This document shows positions 23,204-31,029 of a DNA stretch of 64,000 nt, one piece after another (the stretch's first letter is position 1; each line of letters begins with the position of its first letter). The position numbers and the translations under genes are program-made. Under the pieces are notes generated by a model that was not told the origin of the DNA, ran no database searches, and worked only from the letters and a program-made list of their open reading frames with translations. The DNA comes from Collinsella sp. Its GTDB lineage: Bacteria > Actinomycetota > Coriobacteriia > Coriobacteriales > Coriobacteriaceae. Location: positions 33,078 through 97,077 of the forward strand of contig JAHAAK010000002.1 of NCBI GenBank assembly GCA_018376905.1, in the 5' to 3' direction.

Positions 23204-23863
23204 CTACGCGAGTTCCAGCAGTTCCGGCAGCTGGTCGATAATCTTGTCCGCGGCATCCTGGCTAAATCCAAAGCGCTCCTCGCGCTTGGCAATGACTGTC
23301 AGGCCGGCTCGCTTGCCGGCAGTGATGCCAGGCACCGAATCCTCAACGCAGCAGCAGCGATTCGCGGGCAGCCCCAGCAGGTCCAGCGCATGCAGGTAGA
23401 TGTCGGGCTCGGGCTTGCTCTCCTTAAACTGCTCGCCGCTCACCACATACTCAAAGGCATCCGACAGCCCGCATGCATTGAGCACTTCCTCGATGCTATC
23501 CATGGGAGACGAGCTGGCAAGCGCCACGCGAACGCCACGGCGCGGCAGCTCTCGAATCGTATCCACGGCGCCTGGGTTAATCAAAGCCTGATAGTCGCGC
23601 GGACGCTTATGCGCCCACTCGTCCCAACGGGCCAACGCTTCCTCGCCAGTGAAATGCCCCTTACCGGCGCGCTCAAACCAATCGACCAGCATATGCAGGA
23701 AGAACTGATGCGAGGTACCAACCTGCCCATTCAACTCCTCTTGAGTCAGGTTAAGCCCAAGCTCCTTGGCAAACGCGGCAGTCTCGCCCAGGTAGTAATA
23801 CTCGGTATCGACAATAACGCCGTCCATGTCAAAGATAACGGCGTCGAACGGAAATGCGGACAC
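23204..23863 (-). CDS. HAD-superfamily phosphatase / beta-phosphoglucomutase-like
   Basis: A 219-residue HAD subfamily IA protein. Motif I is IFDMDGVIVDTE, motif II ALASSSP, motif III Lys in KESKPEPDIYL, and motif IV CVEDSVPGI. The helical cap lies between residues about 15 and 85. The start is a GTG at 23863 with AGGGAGGG six bases upstream. Substrate may be a sugar phosphate; adjacency to the sugar kinase gene supports this weakly. A terminator hairpin lies just before the start, so the gene probably has its own promoter. Confidence 0.8.
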   Translation of the reverse strand: MSAFPFDAVIFDMDGVIVDTEYYYLGETAAFAKELGLNLTQEELNGQVGTSHQFFLHMLVDWFERAGKGHFTGEEALARWDEWAHKRPRDYQALINPGAVDTIRELPRRGVRVALASSSPMDSIEEVLNACGLSDAFEYVVSGEQFKESKPEPDIYLHALDLLGLPANRCCCVEDSVPGITAGKRAGLTVIAKREERFGFSQDAADKIIDQLPELLELA

Positions 23864-23878
23864 GGCACCCTCCCTAAC

Positions 23879-23904
23879 AAAAGGGCGCCTGTAAGCAGGC
23901 GCCC
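23879..23904 (-). terminator. Rho-independent terminator of the Cof-type hydrolase gene
   Basis: On the minus strand GGGCGCCTG pairs with CAGGCGCCC and is followed by TTTTG. It separates the two HAD genes. Confidence 0.8.
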
Positions 23905-23926
23905 GAACCATGCATTATCGGCGATT

Positions 23927-24769
23927 CTAACCCAGCAGCTTATCCAGCGCCACCGCAATACCGTCTTCGTTGTTATTGGCGGTCACCATCTGGGCCACAG
24001 CCTTAACCTCATCGACGGCGTTGCCCATGGCAACACCGGTGCCGGCCCACTCAATCATGGACTTGTCGTTCTGGCCGTCGCCAAACGATACGACCTCGCT
24101 GGCATCGATGCCGAGCTTGGGCAGGGCACCCTCGAGCGCACGGGCCTTGTCGATACCGGGCGCCGTGTACTCAAAGTACCAGTCAGCCGTAAACATGCCC
24201 GAAAGCGTCTGCTTAAAGGGCGCGTACATCTCCTCGTGATGCGCTTGCAAATAGGCCGGGTCGCCCGCAGTGAGTAGCTTGTCCACGGGATAAGCATCAG
24301 CGACCTCATGCAGGCTCTCCACCTCGCGAATCTTAAGATCGCACGCGTCGCGCTCATACTTGACGATATTCTTCTGCGAGCCGTCAGGCAGCGTGATCAT
24401 GCAATGGTACGAGTCCTCGACGTGCAAATCGCGACCGAGCGAAATCATAGGGATCACGTCAAAATTACGCAGGTGATCAATCAGGCGATGCAATTCGTCG
24501 GCAGGCATAGCTTGATCGAACAGCACCTCGTCGGTCTGGGCATCGACGACGTGAGCGCCGTTAAAGGCCACCAGCAGACCGTCATGGTTTTGAAGGTCGA
24601 GCTCCTGTGCCAAGGCGTGCAGCCCCCATGCGGGACGGCCCGAAGCCAAAATGAGCTTAATGCCCGACTCCTGCGCCGCGAGCAGCTTCTCGCGCGTACG
24701 CGGGCTAATCACTTTCTGATCGTTGGTGAGCGTACCGTCGATATCCATCGCGATGGCTTTGATTGCCAT
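23927..24769 (-). CDS. Cof-type HAD-IIB sugar-phosphate phosphatase
   Basis: A 280-residue protein with motif I AMDIDGTLTND at residues 6-16, motif II LASGRPAWG, a large C2 cap (residues about 85-190) and the closing GDGQNDKSMIEWAGTGVAMGNA. These are the marks of YidA/Cof phosphatases, which hydrolyse sugar phosphates or nucleotides. The ATG at 24769 has GGGAGG upstream; the longer frame has no ribosome site. It is the first gene of this minus-strand group. Confidence 0.85.
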   Translation of the reverse strand: MAIKAIAMDIDGTLTNDQKVISPRTREKLLAAQESGIKLILASGRPAWGLHALAQELDLQNHDGLLVAFNGAHVVDAQTDEVLFDQAMPADELHRLIDHLRNFDVIPMISLGRDLHVEDSYHCMITLPDGSQKNIVKYERDACDLKIREVESLHEVADAYPVDKLLTAGDPAYLQAHHEEMYAPFKQTLSGMFTADWYFEYTAPGIDKARALEGALPKLGIDASEVVSFGDGQNDKSMIEWAGTGVAMGNAVDEVKAVAQMVTANNNEDGIAVALDKLLG

Positions 24770-25377
24770 ATATGCCTCCCTGTCATTGAACAACCTTGTC
24801 TGAGCCATCATACAGAACACCCACCGCGACTCCGTTTGCAACGGGCAAAAAGTCATATATTGTCTCAAACATGAACGGACGCCATCTCGGGGCTCAGTCG
24901 TTCCAGCCCAAACGCCGAGCCACCACATGCAAAGCTGGCGACACCAATCGCGACCGTTCCACAAATCTCATTTCATCCCGTAGAAAAGAAATTTCAAAAT
25001 TAGTTCTTGCCAAATCAGCAAAACGAACGTACTTTAAAGATGACTGCTCCGGTGGTCATCGTTTGATCGAGCATATTCAGTTTCAGTTTTCAGCGTGTAA
25101 GAGAAAGAAGATCGGCAAAGTACAACCCCAAACGCAATGACAACTTAATGAGGTAACTGCCACATGTGAGGCACCCAGGGCATTGCTGTCTCGATTTTGA
25201 GCACGATGCCTTCCGCCTTGCATGGGCCGTTCCATCCCGCCCCTGCACCAACTGCCTCACGGGCTCATTGAAAACCGCATAGCACCCCAACGTCAGCACA
25301 TCACCCACGGCAAGCACATCACTCACGACAACCAACACATCAACAAACAGCACGAACATCAACCGATTGGAGAAGCT
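24770..25377. other. 608-bp gene-free stretch before the ClpP-VirD4 operon
   Basis: No convincing gene was found. The middle (24960-25120) is richer in A and T than its surroundings and has a small hairpin, GATGAC/GTCATC, near 25040. Bases 25285-25370 form a C/A-rich, G-poor tract with two near-identical AGCACATCACYCACG units. The tract would be an unstructured 5' leader for the next gene. Confidence 0.5.
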
Positions 25378-26268
25378 ATGACAAACCACCACGCTGAAGA
25401 CGGCGATAAGAAAAGCATTCTGGATGCCCGCATTGAGCGAGCATATGCAAACGAATATGACGCCGCCTTTGCCGCCGCGACCATCAAGAACTACGCGTCG
25501 CTACCGCTCGCGACGATCTTGGCCGATCACCCTCAACTGCTGAAGCGCTGCACAAAGATCATGGGCAACCCCGACATTCGCAAGCTGACAGACCCCTATG
25601 CCCCAAAACGCTACAACGATTCGCACATTCTTACCGTAGGCTGCCTAGCCCATATGCTTACGGCGCTCGACACGAAACTCAAGCTCGAATGGGAACCCGA
25701 CGAGCGTCATGAACTCGAAAGCAAGCGGAACACCCTGCGCACCGCACTGTTCCTTCCGTTGGACGGCCTCAAGCGCTGCAACGTCGAGCTCAATTCACAG
25801 GCGCGGCAAAAGCCCGGGACCACGGGGCAGAAAACTCCTAGACCCCATGTGGCCATCGTCGACCGCAACCGATATAACCGCATGACCGCGCACTTTTCTG
25901 CCGAGGGAGCAGCCATAAGGACGCTGATCGACCTGCTGTGCCTCCTGAGCATCAACGAGCTATTTGAGGGCTATCTCGCCCTTGTTCCCGCGACGGCACC
26001 CAAGTCGGTAGCAAAAATCATCGAGACCTGCAGACGCCAGTTTGAGCGCCATCGCAATGGCAGCGAGATGAACGCCAGCATCGCGCAGTACTACGCAGCT
26101 CATTACAAAAATGACGGATGTGCCCCTGTCGAGCATCAGCTGCGGCTCGCCTACACCACGCCCGCCGCAACGCTCCATCGCTTTGGAGCCCTTGGCGCTT
26201 GCGAGCCGCACGAACAGGCAGTCTGCCCCACAACCGAGCTCGATCTCAGGCTCGGACGAACCCTGTAG
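25378..26268 (+). CDS. Protein of unknown function leading the ClpP-VirD4 operon
   Basis: A 296-residue hydrophilic protein, probably helical, with no signal peptide or membrane segment. Visible blocks are an acidic/lysine-rich start, a helix-rich region to about 140, a basic QARQKPGTTGQKTPRP linker near 145, a second helical block with LIDLLCLLSINELFEG, and a Cys-containing tail. I recognise no family. TTGGAGAAG precedes the ATG at 25378. It is followed 63 bases later by a ClpP-like gene and then by a VirD4-like ATPase, so it is likely part of the same machine; an accessory or substrate-recognition role is only a guess. Confidence 0.65.
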   Translation: MTNHHAEDGDKKSILDARIERAYANEYDAAFAAATIKNYASLPLATILADHPQLLKRCTKIMGNPDIRKLTDPYAPKRYNDSHILTVGCLAHMLTALDTKLKLEWEPDERHELESKRNTLRTALFLPLDGLKRCNVELNSQARQKPGTTGQKTPRPHVAIVDRNRYNRMTAHFSAEGAAIRTLIDLLCLLSINELFEGYLALVPATAPKSVAKIIETCRRQFERHRNGSEMNASIAQYYAAHYKNDGCAPVEHQLRLAYTTPAATLHRFGALGACEPHEQAVCPTTELDLRLGRTL

Positions 26269-26331
26269 CCCGCCAGCCCCTCCGCGGGCAACAATCCTAT
26301 TCCACAACACAACCAACAGAAAGGAGTCCTC

Positions 26332-26949
26332 ATGGACACCAATCATTCCCCCATCATCAGCCCCCTCACCATGCGTGAATCCGCCCGAGGTATCACGCTC
26401 ACCAGCATTTACGATGAGATGCTCGCCCGTCGCGAGCTCTCCGTCATGGGAAACATCGAAACCCCGATGGCCCACGACCTATGCCAGCAGATCCGCCTGC
26501 TCGATGCCACCGACCCCAGCCGCCCCATCACCATATTTCTCGCCAGCGTCGGCGGAAGCGTGCGATCGGGTCTTGCGATCTATGACGCCATGCGCCTCGC
26601 ATCGTGCCCCATCCGCACCGTCTGCCTGGAATTCGCCGCGTCCATGGGCGCCGTGATCTTTATGGGCGGCGACGATCGCCGTATGGCGCCCCATGCAGAG
26701 CTCATGATTCACGACCCGCTGATCCCCCAGGGGGCAGGCGGCTCGGCACTTGCGCTGCAGGAAACCAGCCGGCGTCTCATGCAGACCCGCAAGACCCTCA
26801 CGCAAATCCTCTCGGACCGCAGCGGCCTCACGCCCAAGCGCATCCAGTCCCTTACCGCAAAAGACACCTACCTTTCGGCCGAGCGCGCCGTCGAGCTCGG
26901 CTTTGCCCACGAAATCCTCTCGACCACCAAGGAGGTCGCCCATGTCTAA
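26332..26949 (+). CDS. ClpP-like serine protease (SDH/ClpP superfamily)
   Basis: A 205-residue ClpP-fold protein. The catalytic triad is complete: Ser in EFAASMGAVIFMGG, His in AELMIHDPLIPQG and Asp in KDTYLSAERAVELGF. The oligomer-forming strand ITIFLASVGGSVRSGLAIYDAM is present. It differs from housekeeping ClpP in having a GGDDRRMA turn and a diverged N-terminal loop that would contact an unfoldase. AGAAAGGAG precedes the ATG. The stop overlaps the next gene's start by 8 bases, so it is translationally coupled to the VirD4-like ATPase, an unusual partner. Confidence 0.85.
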   Translation: MDTNHSPIISPLTMRESARGITLTSIYDEMLARRELSVMGNIETPMAHDLCQQIRLLDATDPSRPITIFLASVGGSVRSGLAIYDAMRLASCPIRTVCLEFAASMGAVIFMGGDDRRMAPHAELMIHDPLIPQGAGGSALALQETSRRLMQTRKTLTQILSDRSGLTPKRIQSLTAKDTYLSAERAVELGFAHEILSTTKEVAHV

Positions 26950-28246
26950 CCTCGCCAGCCGCCTCGCCGCATCTGAGTCCGCATCGTCCACCATCCTCGC
27001 CAAAGATCGAACGCTTTCCTGCGACACCCGCCAAACGGGGCTCAACAACAACGCACTTGTGATCGGCCCCTCGGGAGCCGGCAAGACCCGAAACGTCCTC
27101 AAGCCCAACCTGCTGCAAATGAACGCAAGCTACATCGTGCTCGACACCAAAGGCACGCTCTGTCGCGAAGTGGGACCCGTGCTGGCAGCCCACGGTTACC
27201 GCGTACAATGTCTCAACTTCGCCGACCTCAACACCGTCCCGGCCCTTGCGCCCGGCATCGAGCGCTGCGGCTACAACCCCCTAAGGCACATTCGCCGCAA
27301 GGCGGACGGCAGGCCCAACCAGCAGGACATCCTCTCGGTGGCAAAGGCCATCTGCCCCATCGAGGACAACAACCAGCCTTTTTGGGATCATGCGGCGGCA
27401 AACCTGCTGTCGTGTCTTATCGCCTACGTCACCGAACAGCTACCCGCCGACGAGCAGACGATCAGCTCGGTCATCAAGCTGATCGAGCACCTGCAGGACG
27501 GTGCCACGGGTCGATTGTTTGACGACCTGATCACGACCGACCCCCAAAGCTATGCCCTCTCGCTATGGCGGCGCTACGCCATTACGCAAAATGCCGAGCG
27601 CATGCACGCGAGCATCGTCGGCATCCTTGCCGAAAAGGTCATGTGTCTGGGATTCGACGGTGCGGCACAGCTCTATCGTGAGTGCCATCAGGTGGACTTC
27701 GCTTCCATGGGACACACCCCCTGCGCCCTGTTTGTAACCGTGAGCGATATTGACCGCAATCTCGATCCGCTGACCGGCCTCTTTATTTCGCAGGCGTTTA
27801 TGGGCCTCATTCGTGAGGCCGATAGGCAGCCCGACGGCAGCCTGCCCGTGCCCGTGCGCTTTATGCTCGATGACTTCGCAAATCTGCAGATCCCCCAGAT
27901 CGACAACGTGCTCTCGATTATCCGAAGCCGCAACATCTGGGCAACGCTGCTGCTGCAGTCGACCAACCAGCTCGATGCGCTCTATGGCGAGGCACGCGCA
28001 CGCTCCATCATGGGCAACTGCGACACGCATCTGGTGCTGGCGTTCCAGGATCCCGAGAGTGCCCGGGTGTTTTCCGACCGCGCCGACGCGCTGCCCAGCA
28101 CGCTCATGGCGACGCCGATCGATCGCTCGTGGCTCTTTGTACGCGGTCGCACTCCCGAACAGGTCGAGCGCTTTAGGCTCGAAGACCATCCGCTCTACGG
28201 GGAGCTGCCCGAGGTGCAGCGAGGCCATGCGGAGGCCGAGATCTAG
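26942..28246 (+). CDS. VirD4/TraG-family type IV coupling ATPase without membrane anchor
   Basis: A 434-residue P-loop ATPase. Walker A is VIGPSGAGKTR near residue 42; Walker B is RFMLDDFANL near 298, with Asp in place of the usual Glu. Other coupling-protein blocks are YIVLDTKGTLCREVG, FWDHAAANLLSCLIAY, and RSRNIWATLLLQSTNQLDALYG. The usual N-terminal membrane helices are missing, so the protein would be soluble or need a partner. It begins inside the ClpP-like gene. No relaxase, integrase or other type IV secretion gene lies within the window, so this is not a complete conjugation system. Confidence 0.85.
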   Translation: MSNLASRLAASESASSTILAKDRTLSCDTRQTGLNNNALVIGPSGAGKTRNVLKPNLLQMNASYIVLDTKGTLCREVGPVLAAHGYRVQCLNFADLNTVPALAPGIERCGYNPLRHIRRKADGRPNQQDILSVAKAICPIEDNNQPFWDHAAANLLSCLIAYVTEQLPADEQTISSVIKLIEHLQDGATGRLFDDLITTDPQSYALSLWRRYAITQNAERMHASIVGILAEKVMCLGFDGAAQLYRECHQVDFASMGHTPCALFVTVSDIDRNLDPLTGLFISQAFMGLIREADRQPDGSLPVPVRFMLDDFANLQIPQIDNVLSIIRSRNIWATLLLQSTNQLDALYGEARARSIMGNCDTHLVLAFQDPESARVFSDRADALPSTLMATPIDRSWLFVRGRTPEQVERFRLEDHPLYGELPEVQRGHAEAEI

Positions 28247-28321
28247 GCGCAGGGTTCTCGCAGCGCGCGGCGCCCCGACAATGTTCCACAAAGGCCGTGC
28301 GCCCCGGGACCACGGCAAAGC

Positions 28322-28354
28322 AAAGGGGCCCGCATCCGATAGGATACGGGCCCC
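28322..28354 (-). terminator. Rho-independent terminator of pgi
   Basis: On the minus strand GGGGCCCGTATCC pairs with GGATGCGGGCCCC (one mismatch) around a 4-base loop and is followed by TTTGCTTT. It lies between the convergent VirD4-like and pgi genes and may serve both. Confidence 0.78.
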
Positions 28355-28387
28355 TGACTATAAGGCGCGATGCGTTAACAGCAGCGA

Positions 28388-30082
28388 CTACTTGCGATGC
28401 GCGCGATAGAACTCGATAAGCGCTTGAGTCGAAGCGTCCTGCTCGGCCTTGGCGGCGTCGTCGTGGAAGGCCGGGGTGATCTGCTTGGCAAGCTGCTTGC
28501 CCAGCTCGACGCCCCACTGGTCGTAGGAGTCGATGCCCCAGACCGTGCCCTCGACAAACGTGATGTGCTCGTACAGGGCAATGAGCTCGCCGAGCGCAAA
28601 CGGGGTCAGCGTGTCGCCGAAGATCGAGGTCGTCGGGCGGTTGCCCTCAAAGCAGCGGGCCGGGACGATCTGCTCGGGCGTGCCCTCGGCGCGCACCTCA
28701 TCGGCCGTCTTACCAAAGGCGAGCGCCTTGGTCTGGGCTAGGAAGTTGCCCAGGAACAGCTCGTGGACATCCTGGCCGCTGTCGGTTGCGGGGTTGGCAG
28801 TGTTGGCGAAAGCGATAAAGTCGGCCGGGACCACCACGGTGCCCTGGTGCAGCAGCTGGTAGAAGGCATGCTGGCCGTTGGTGCCGGGCTCGCCCCAGAA
28901 GATCTCACCGGTGTCGGAGGTCACGGCGCTGCCGTCCCAACGGACATGCTTGCCATTGGACTCCATGGTGAGCTGCTGCAGGTAGGCCGGGAAGCGGTGC
29001 AGGTACTGGCAGTACGGCAGCACGGCGTGGCTCTTGGAACCGAAGAAGTTGACGTACCAGACGTTGAGCAGGCCCATCAGCGCGACGGCGTTGTTCTCGA
29101 GCGGGGTGTTGCAGAAGTACTCGTCGATGGCGTGGAAGCCCTCGAGGAACTGCTGGAAGCGCTCGGGGCCGAGCACGACGATCAGCGACAGGCCCACGGC
29201 GGAGTCAACGGAATAGCGGCCGCCAACCCAGTTCCAGAAACCGAAGGCGTTGGCGGGGTCGATACCGAAGGCCTCGACCTTCTCGAGTGCGGTGGAGACG
29301 GCGACGAAGTGCTTTGCCACGGCCTCGGCGTTCTGCTCATCGGAGCCGTCGATGGCGCCCTGAGCCTTGAGTTGCTCGAGCATCCAGGTCTTGACCTCGC
29401 GGGCGTTGGTGAGGGTCTCGAGCGTGGTGAAGGTCTTGGAGACGATGATCACGAGCGTGGTCTCGGGATCCAAGCCCTTGAGCTTCTCGGCCTGGTCGTT
29501 GGGGTCGATGTTGGAGATGTAGCGGCAGTCGATACCGGCGTCGGCATAGGGACGCAGAGCCTCGTAAGCCATGACCGGACCCAAATCGGAGCCGCCGATG
29601 CCGATGGACACCAGGTGCTCGATCTTCTTACCGGTTACGCCCTTCCACTCACCGGAGCGCACGCGCTCGGCGAAGGTATACATGCGATCGAGGACCTCGT
29701 GCACGTCGGCGACGACGTCCTGGCCGTCGACGATGAGCTGGCCCTTCTCGCTTGCCGGGCGACGAAGCGCGGTGTGCAGGACGGCGCGGTCCTCGGTGGT
29801 GTTAATGTGCTCGCCGGAGAACATGGCGTCGCGGCGCTCCTCGAGCTTCACCTCGCGGGCAAGATCGCACAGCAGCTTGACGGTCTCATCGGTCACCAGG
29901 TTCTTCGACAGATCGAAGTGCAGGTCACCGGCGTCAAAGCTCAGCTTGTTCACGCGGTCGGCGTCAGCAGCGAACCAGGCCTTGAGGTCGATACCTTCGG
30001 CCTCGAGCTTCTCCTGATGGGCCTCGAGTGCCTTCCAAGCGGCAGTCGACGTAGCATCGATAGGTGCGGCAACAGTTGCCAT
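28388..30082 (-). CDS. pgi: Glucose-6-phosphate isomerase
   Basis: A 564-residue Pgi interconverting glucose-6-phosphate and fructose-6-phosphate in glycolysis. The phosphate-binding SIGIGGSDLGPVMA, the PGI signature NWVGGRYSVDSAVGL, and the segment QQLTMESNGKHVRWDG with catalytic Glu are visible; the final Lys region (YDQWGVELGKQLAKQ) is near residue 525. The ATG at 30082 follows GAGGAGG. Length matches the long bacterial Pgi type. It is a single-gene unit ended by a terminator. Confidence 0.95.
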   Translation of the reverse strand: MATVAAPIDATSTAAWKALEAHQEKLEAEGIDLKAWFAADADRVNKLSFDAGDLHFDLSKNLVTDETVKLLCDLAREVKLEERRDAMFSGEHINTTEDRAVLHTALRRPASEKGQLIVDGQDVVADVHEVLDRMYTFAERVRSGEWKGVTGKKIEHLVSIGIGGSDLGPVMAYEALRPYADAGIDCRYISNIDPNDQAEKLKGLDPETTLVIIVSKTFTTLETLTNAREVKTWMLEQLKAQGAIDGSDEQNAEAVAKHFVAVSTALEKVEAFGIDPANAFGFWNWVGGRYSVDSAVGLSLIVVLGPERFQQFLEGFHAIDEYFCNTPLENNAVALMGLLNVWYVNFFGSKSHAVLPYCQYLHRFPAYLQQLTMESNGKHVRWDGSAVTSDTGEIFWGEPGTNGQHAFYQLLHQGTVVVPADFIAFANTANPATDSGQDVHELFLGNFLAQTKALAFGKTADEVRAEGTPEQIVPARCFEGNRPTTSIFGDTLTPFALGELIALYEHITFVEGTVWGIDSYDQWGVELGKQLAKQITPAFHDDAAKAEQDASTQALIEFYRAHRK

Positions 30083-30207
30083 AGAGTCCTCCTCAGCATA
30101 CGGGCGCACGCCTCCATGCGCCCGGACATTCAGATGCCACTATTCTAGCGCAGGTCAAGACTACAATCAGCGAGCGTTGCCAATCGGCCCCCAAACGGCA
30201 ACCGATC

Positions 30208-30237
30208 AAAAAGGGACAGGCTTTTTTGGCAGGTCAA
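30208..30237 (+). repeat. Short repeat, copy 3 (AAAAAGGGACAGG type)
   Basis: AAAAAGGGACAGG at 30208-30220 recurs at 30941-30953 in the same orientation. TTGGCAGGT at 30226-30234 recurs there inverted. The two copies bracket the gene at 30281-30856, as the related repeats at 8590 and 9803 bracket another gene. Confidence 0.5.
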
Positions 30238-30280
30238 ACGCTTTACCAACCAAAAATAACCCGTCTTTTTATGGCAAATA

Positions 30281-30856
30281 TTAGGCCGCGGCGCAGACGC
30301 TACCGAGCAACTCACGCAGAGGAGACCCGATGCCCTCCAGCAGTTCGGGCGCGATGATGGCAAAAACGGGAACCTCGCCGGCCCCCACGACGGCAGGCAC
30401 CTTGCCCTCCGAGACGATACATCCATAAGGGACAAAACCGTCTTCGCCGACATCGAGCGCCGCCATGCGACGGGCGAGCTCGCGCGCAAAGCCGGCAGTA
30501 TCGGCATCGCCAATCGCCAAGACAAAGTCCACGCCTTCGTCGGTCGCCAGGGCCACGGCTTCGTCGATCAGCTCGTCTCCTCCGTCGCCTTCAACCGAGC
30601 CGCAGCGGAAAAGCACGCGCTCGAGCAGGGCGCGATCAACTGAGCCCAGCGCCGCCGAAACGAGCTCATCACGCGTGTGCTTGTCGCCTCCCAGCACGAC
30701 CAGTGCCTTGGTGCCGCCATAGTGGGCAACCAATCGCCCGCACCAGCGAGCCACATCCCCATCCGCAACCAAGCGCGTCGGCATACCAAACCCATAGTTG
30801 ACCATTATCCCCACAACCCTTCCGTGCGTATAGGCGGTATCGATCGTTAGGCTCAT
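30281..30856 (-). CDS. Stand-alone N-terminal domain resembling iron-type alcohol dehydrogenase
   Basis: A 191-residue protein. It begins with a segment VVGIMVNYGFGMPTRLVADG, then YGGTKALVVLGGDKHTRDELV and ATDEGVDFVLAIGDADTAGFARELA. This order mirrors the nucleotide-binding half of Fe-ADH/glycerol-dehydrogenase enzymes (GGGS region replaced by GDAD). The metal-binding C-terminal half is absent, so classical dehydrogenase activity is unlikely. It may be a remnant or a repurposed domain. It is flanked by direct copies of a 13-base repeat. Confidence 0.6.
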   Translation of the reverse strand: MSLTIDTAYTHGRVVGIMVNYGFGMPTRLVADGDVARWCGRLVAHYGGTKALVVLGGDKHTRDELVSAALGSVDRALLERVLFRCGSVEGDGGDELIDEAVALATDEGVDFVLAIGDADTAGFARELARRMAALDVGEDGFVPYGCIVSEGKVPAVVGAGEVPVFAIIAPELLEGIGSPLRELLGSVCAAA

Positions 30857-30933
30857 GCTACGAAGCGAGCTTTTCCGAGCTGTTTCGCGCTCTTTAGGGC
30901 TGCGTTAAAAACCCGATGCAGCTGCACGACTAT

Positions 30934-30960
30934 ACCTGCCAAAAAGGGACAGGTTTTGAC
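30934..30960 (+). repeat. Short repeat, copy 4 (AAAAAGGGACAGG type)
   Basis: ACCTGCCAA (30934-30942) overlapped by AAAAAGGGACAGG (30941-30953). It is the partner of the copy at 30208-30237. Confidence 0.5.
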
Positions 30961-30984
30961 GATGTCCGGATGAGCGGGTATTAT

Positions 30985-31015
30985 CGAACATGTATTCGAT
31001 AAGAACATGTGTTTG
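30985..31015 (+). promoter_or_regulatory. Two tandem LexA-type SOS boxes
   Basis: CGAACATGTATTCG (30985-30998) and AGAACATGTGTTTG (31002-31015) both resemble the Gram-positive SOS box (CGAAC-4-GTTCG). They lie immediately before the error-prone polymerase gene, as expected for DNA-damage control. Confidence 0.75.
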
Positions 31016-31029
31016 ATGAAAGGGCACGG

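Noticed and set aside
25285..25370. Repeated ACATCA/CACG units resembling a small CRISPR array
   Set aside because: Units are short, unevenly spaced and unstructured, and no cas gene is near.
26332..28246. A full conjugative or mobilisable element
   Set aside because: No relaxase, integrase, other type IV secretion gene or attachment repeats are seen in the flanks.
28763..30148. A 461-codon open frame opposite pgi
   Set aside because: Same reason: a shadow of pgi, Gly/Val/Asp-rich with no recognisable motif.
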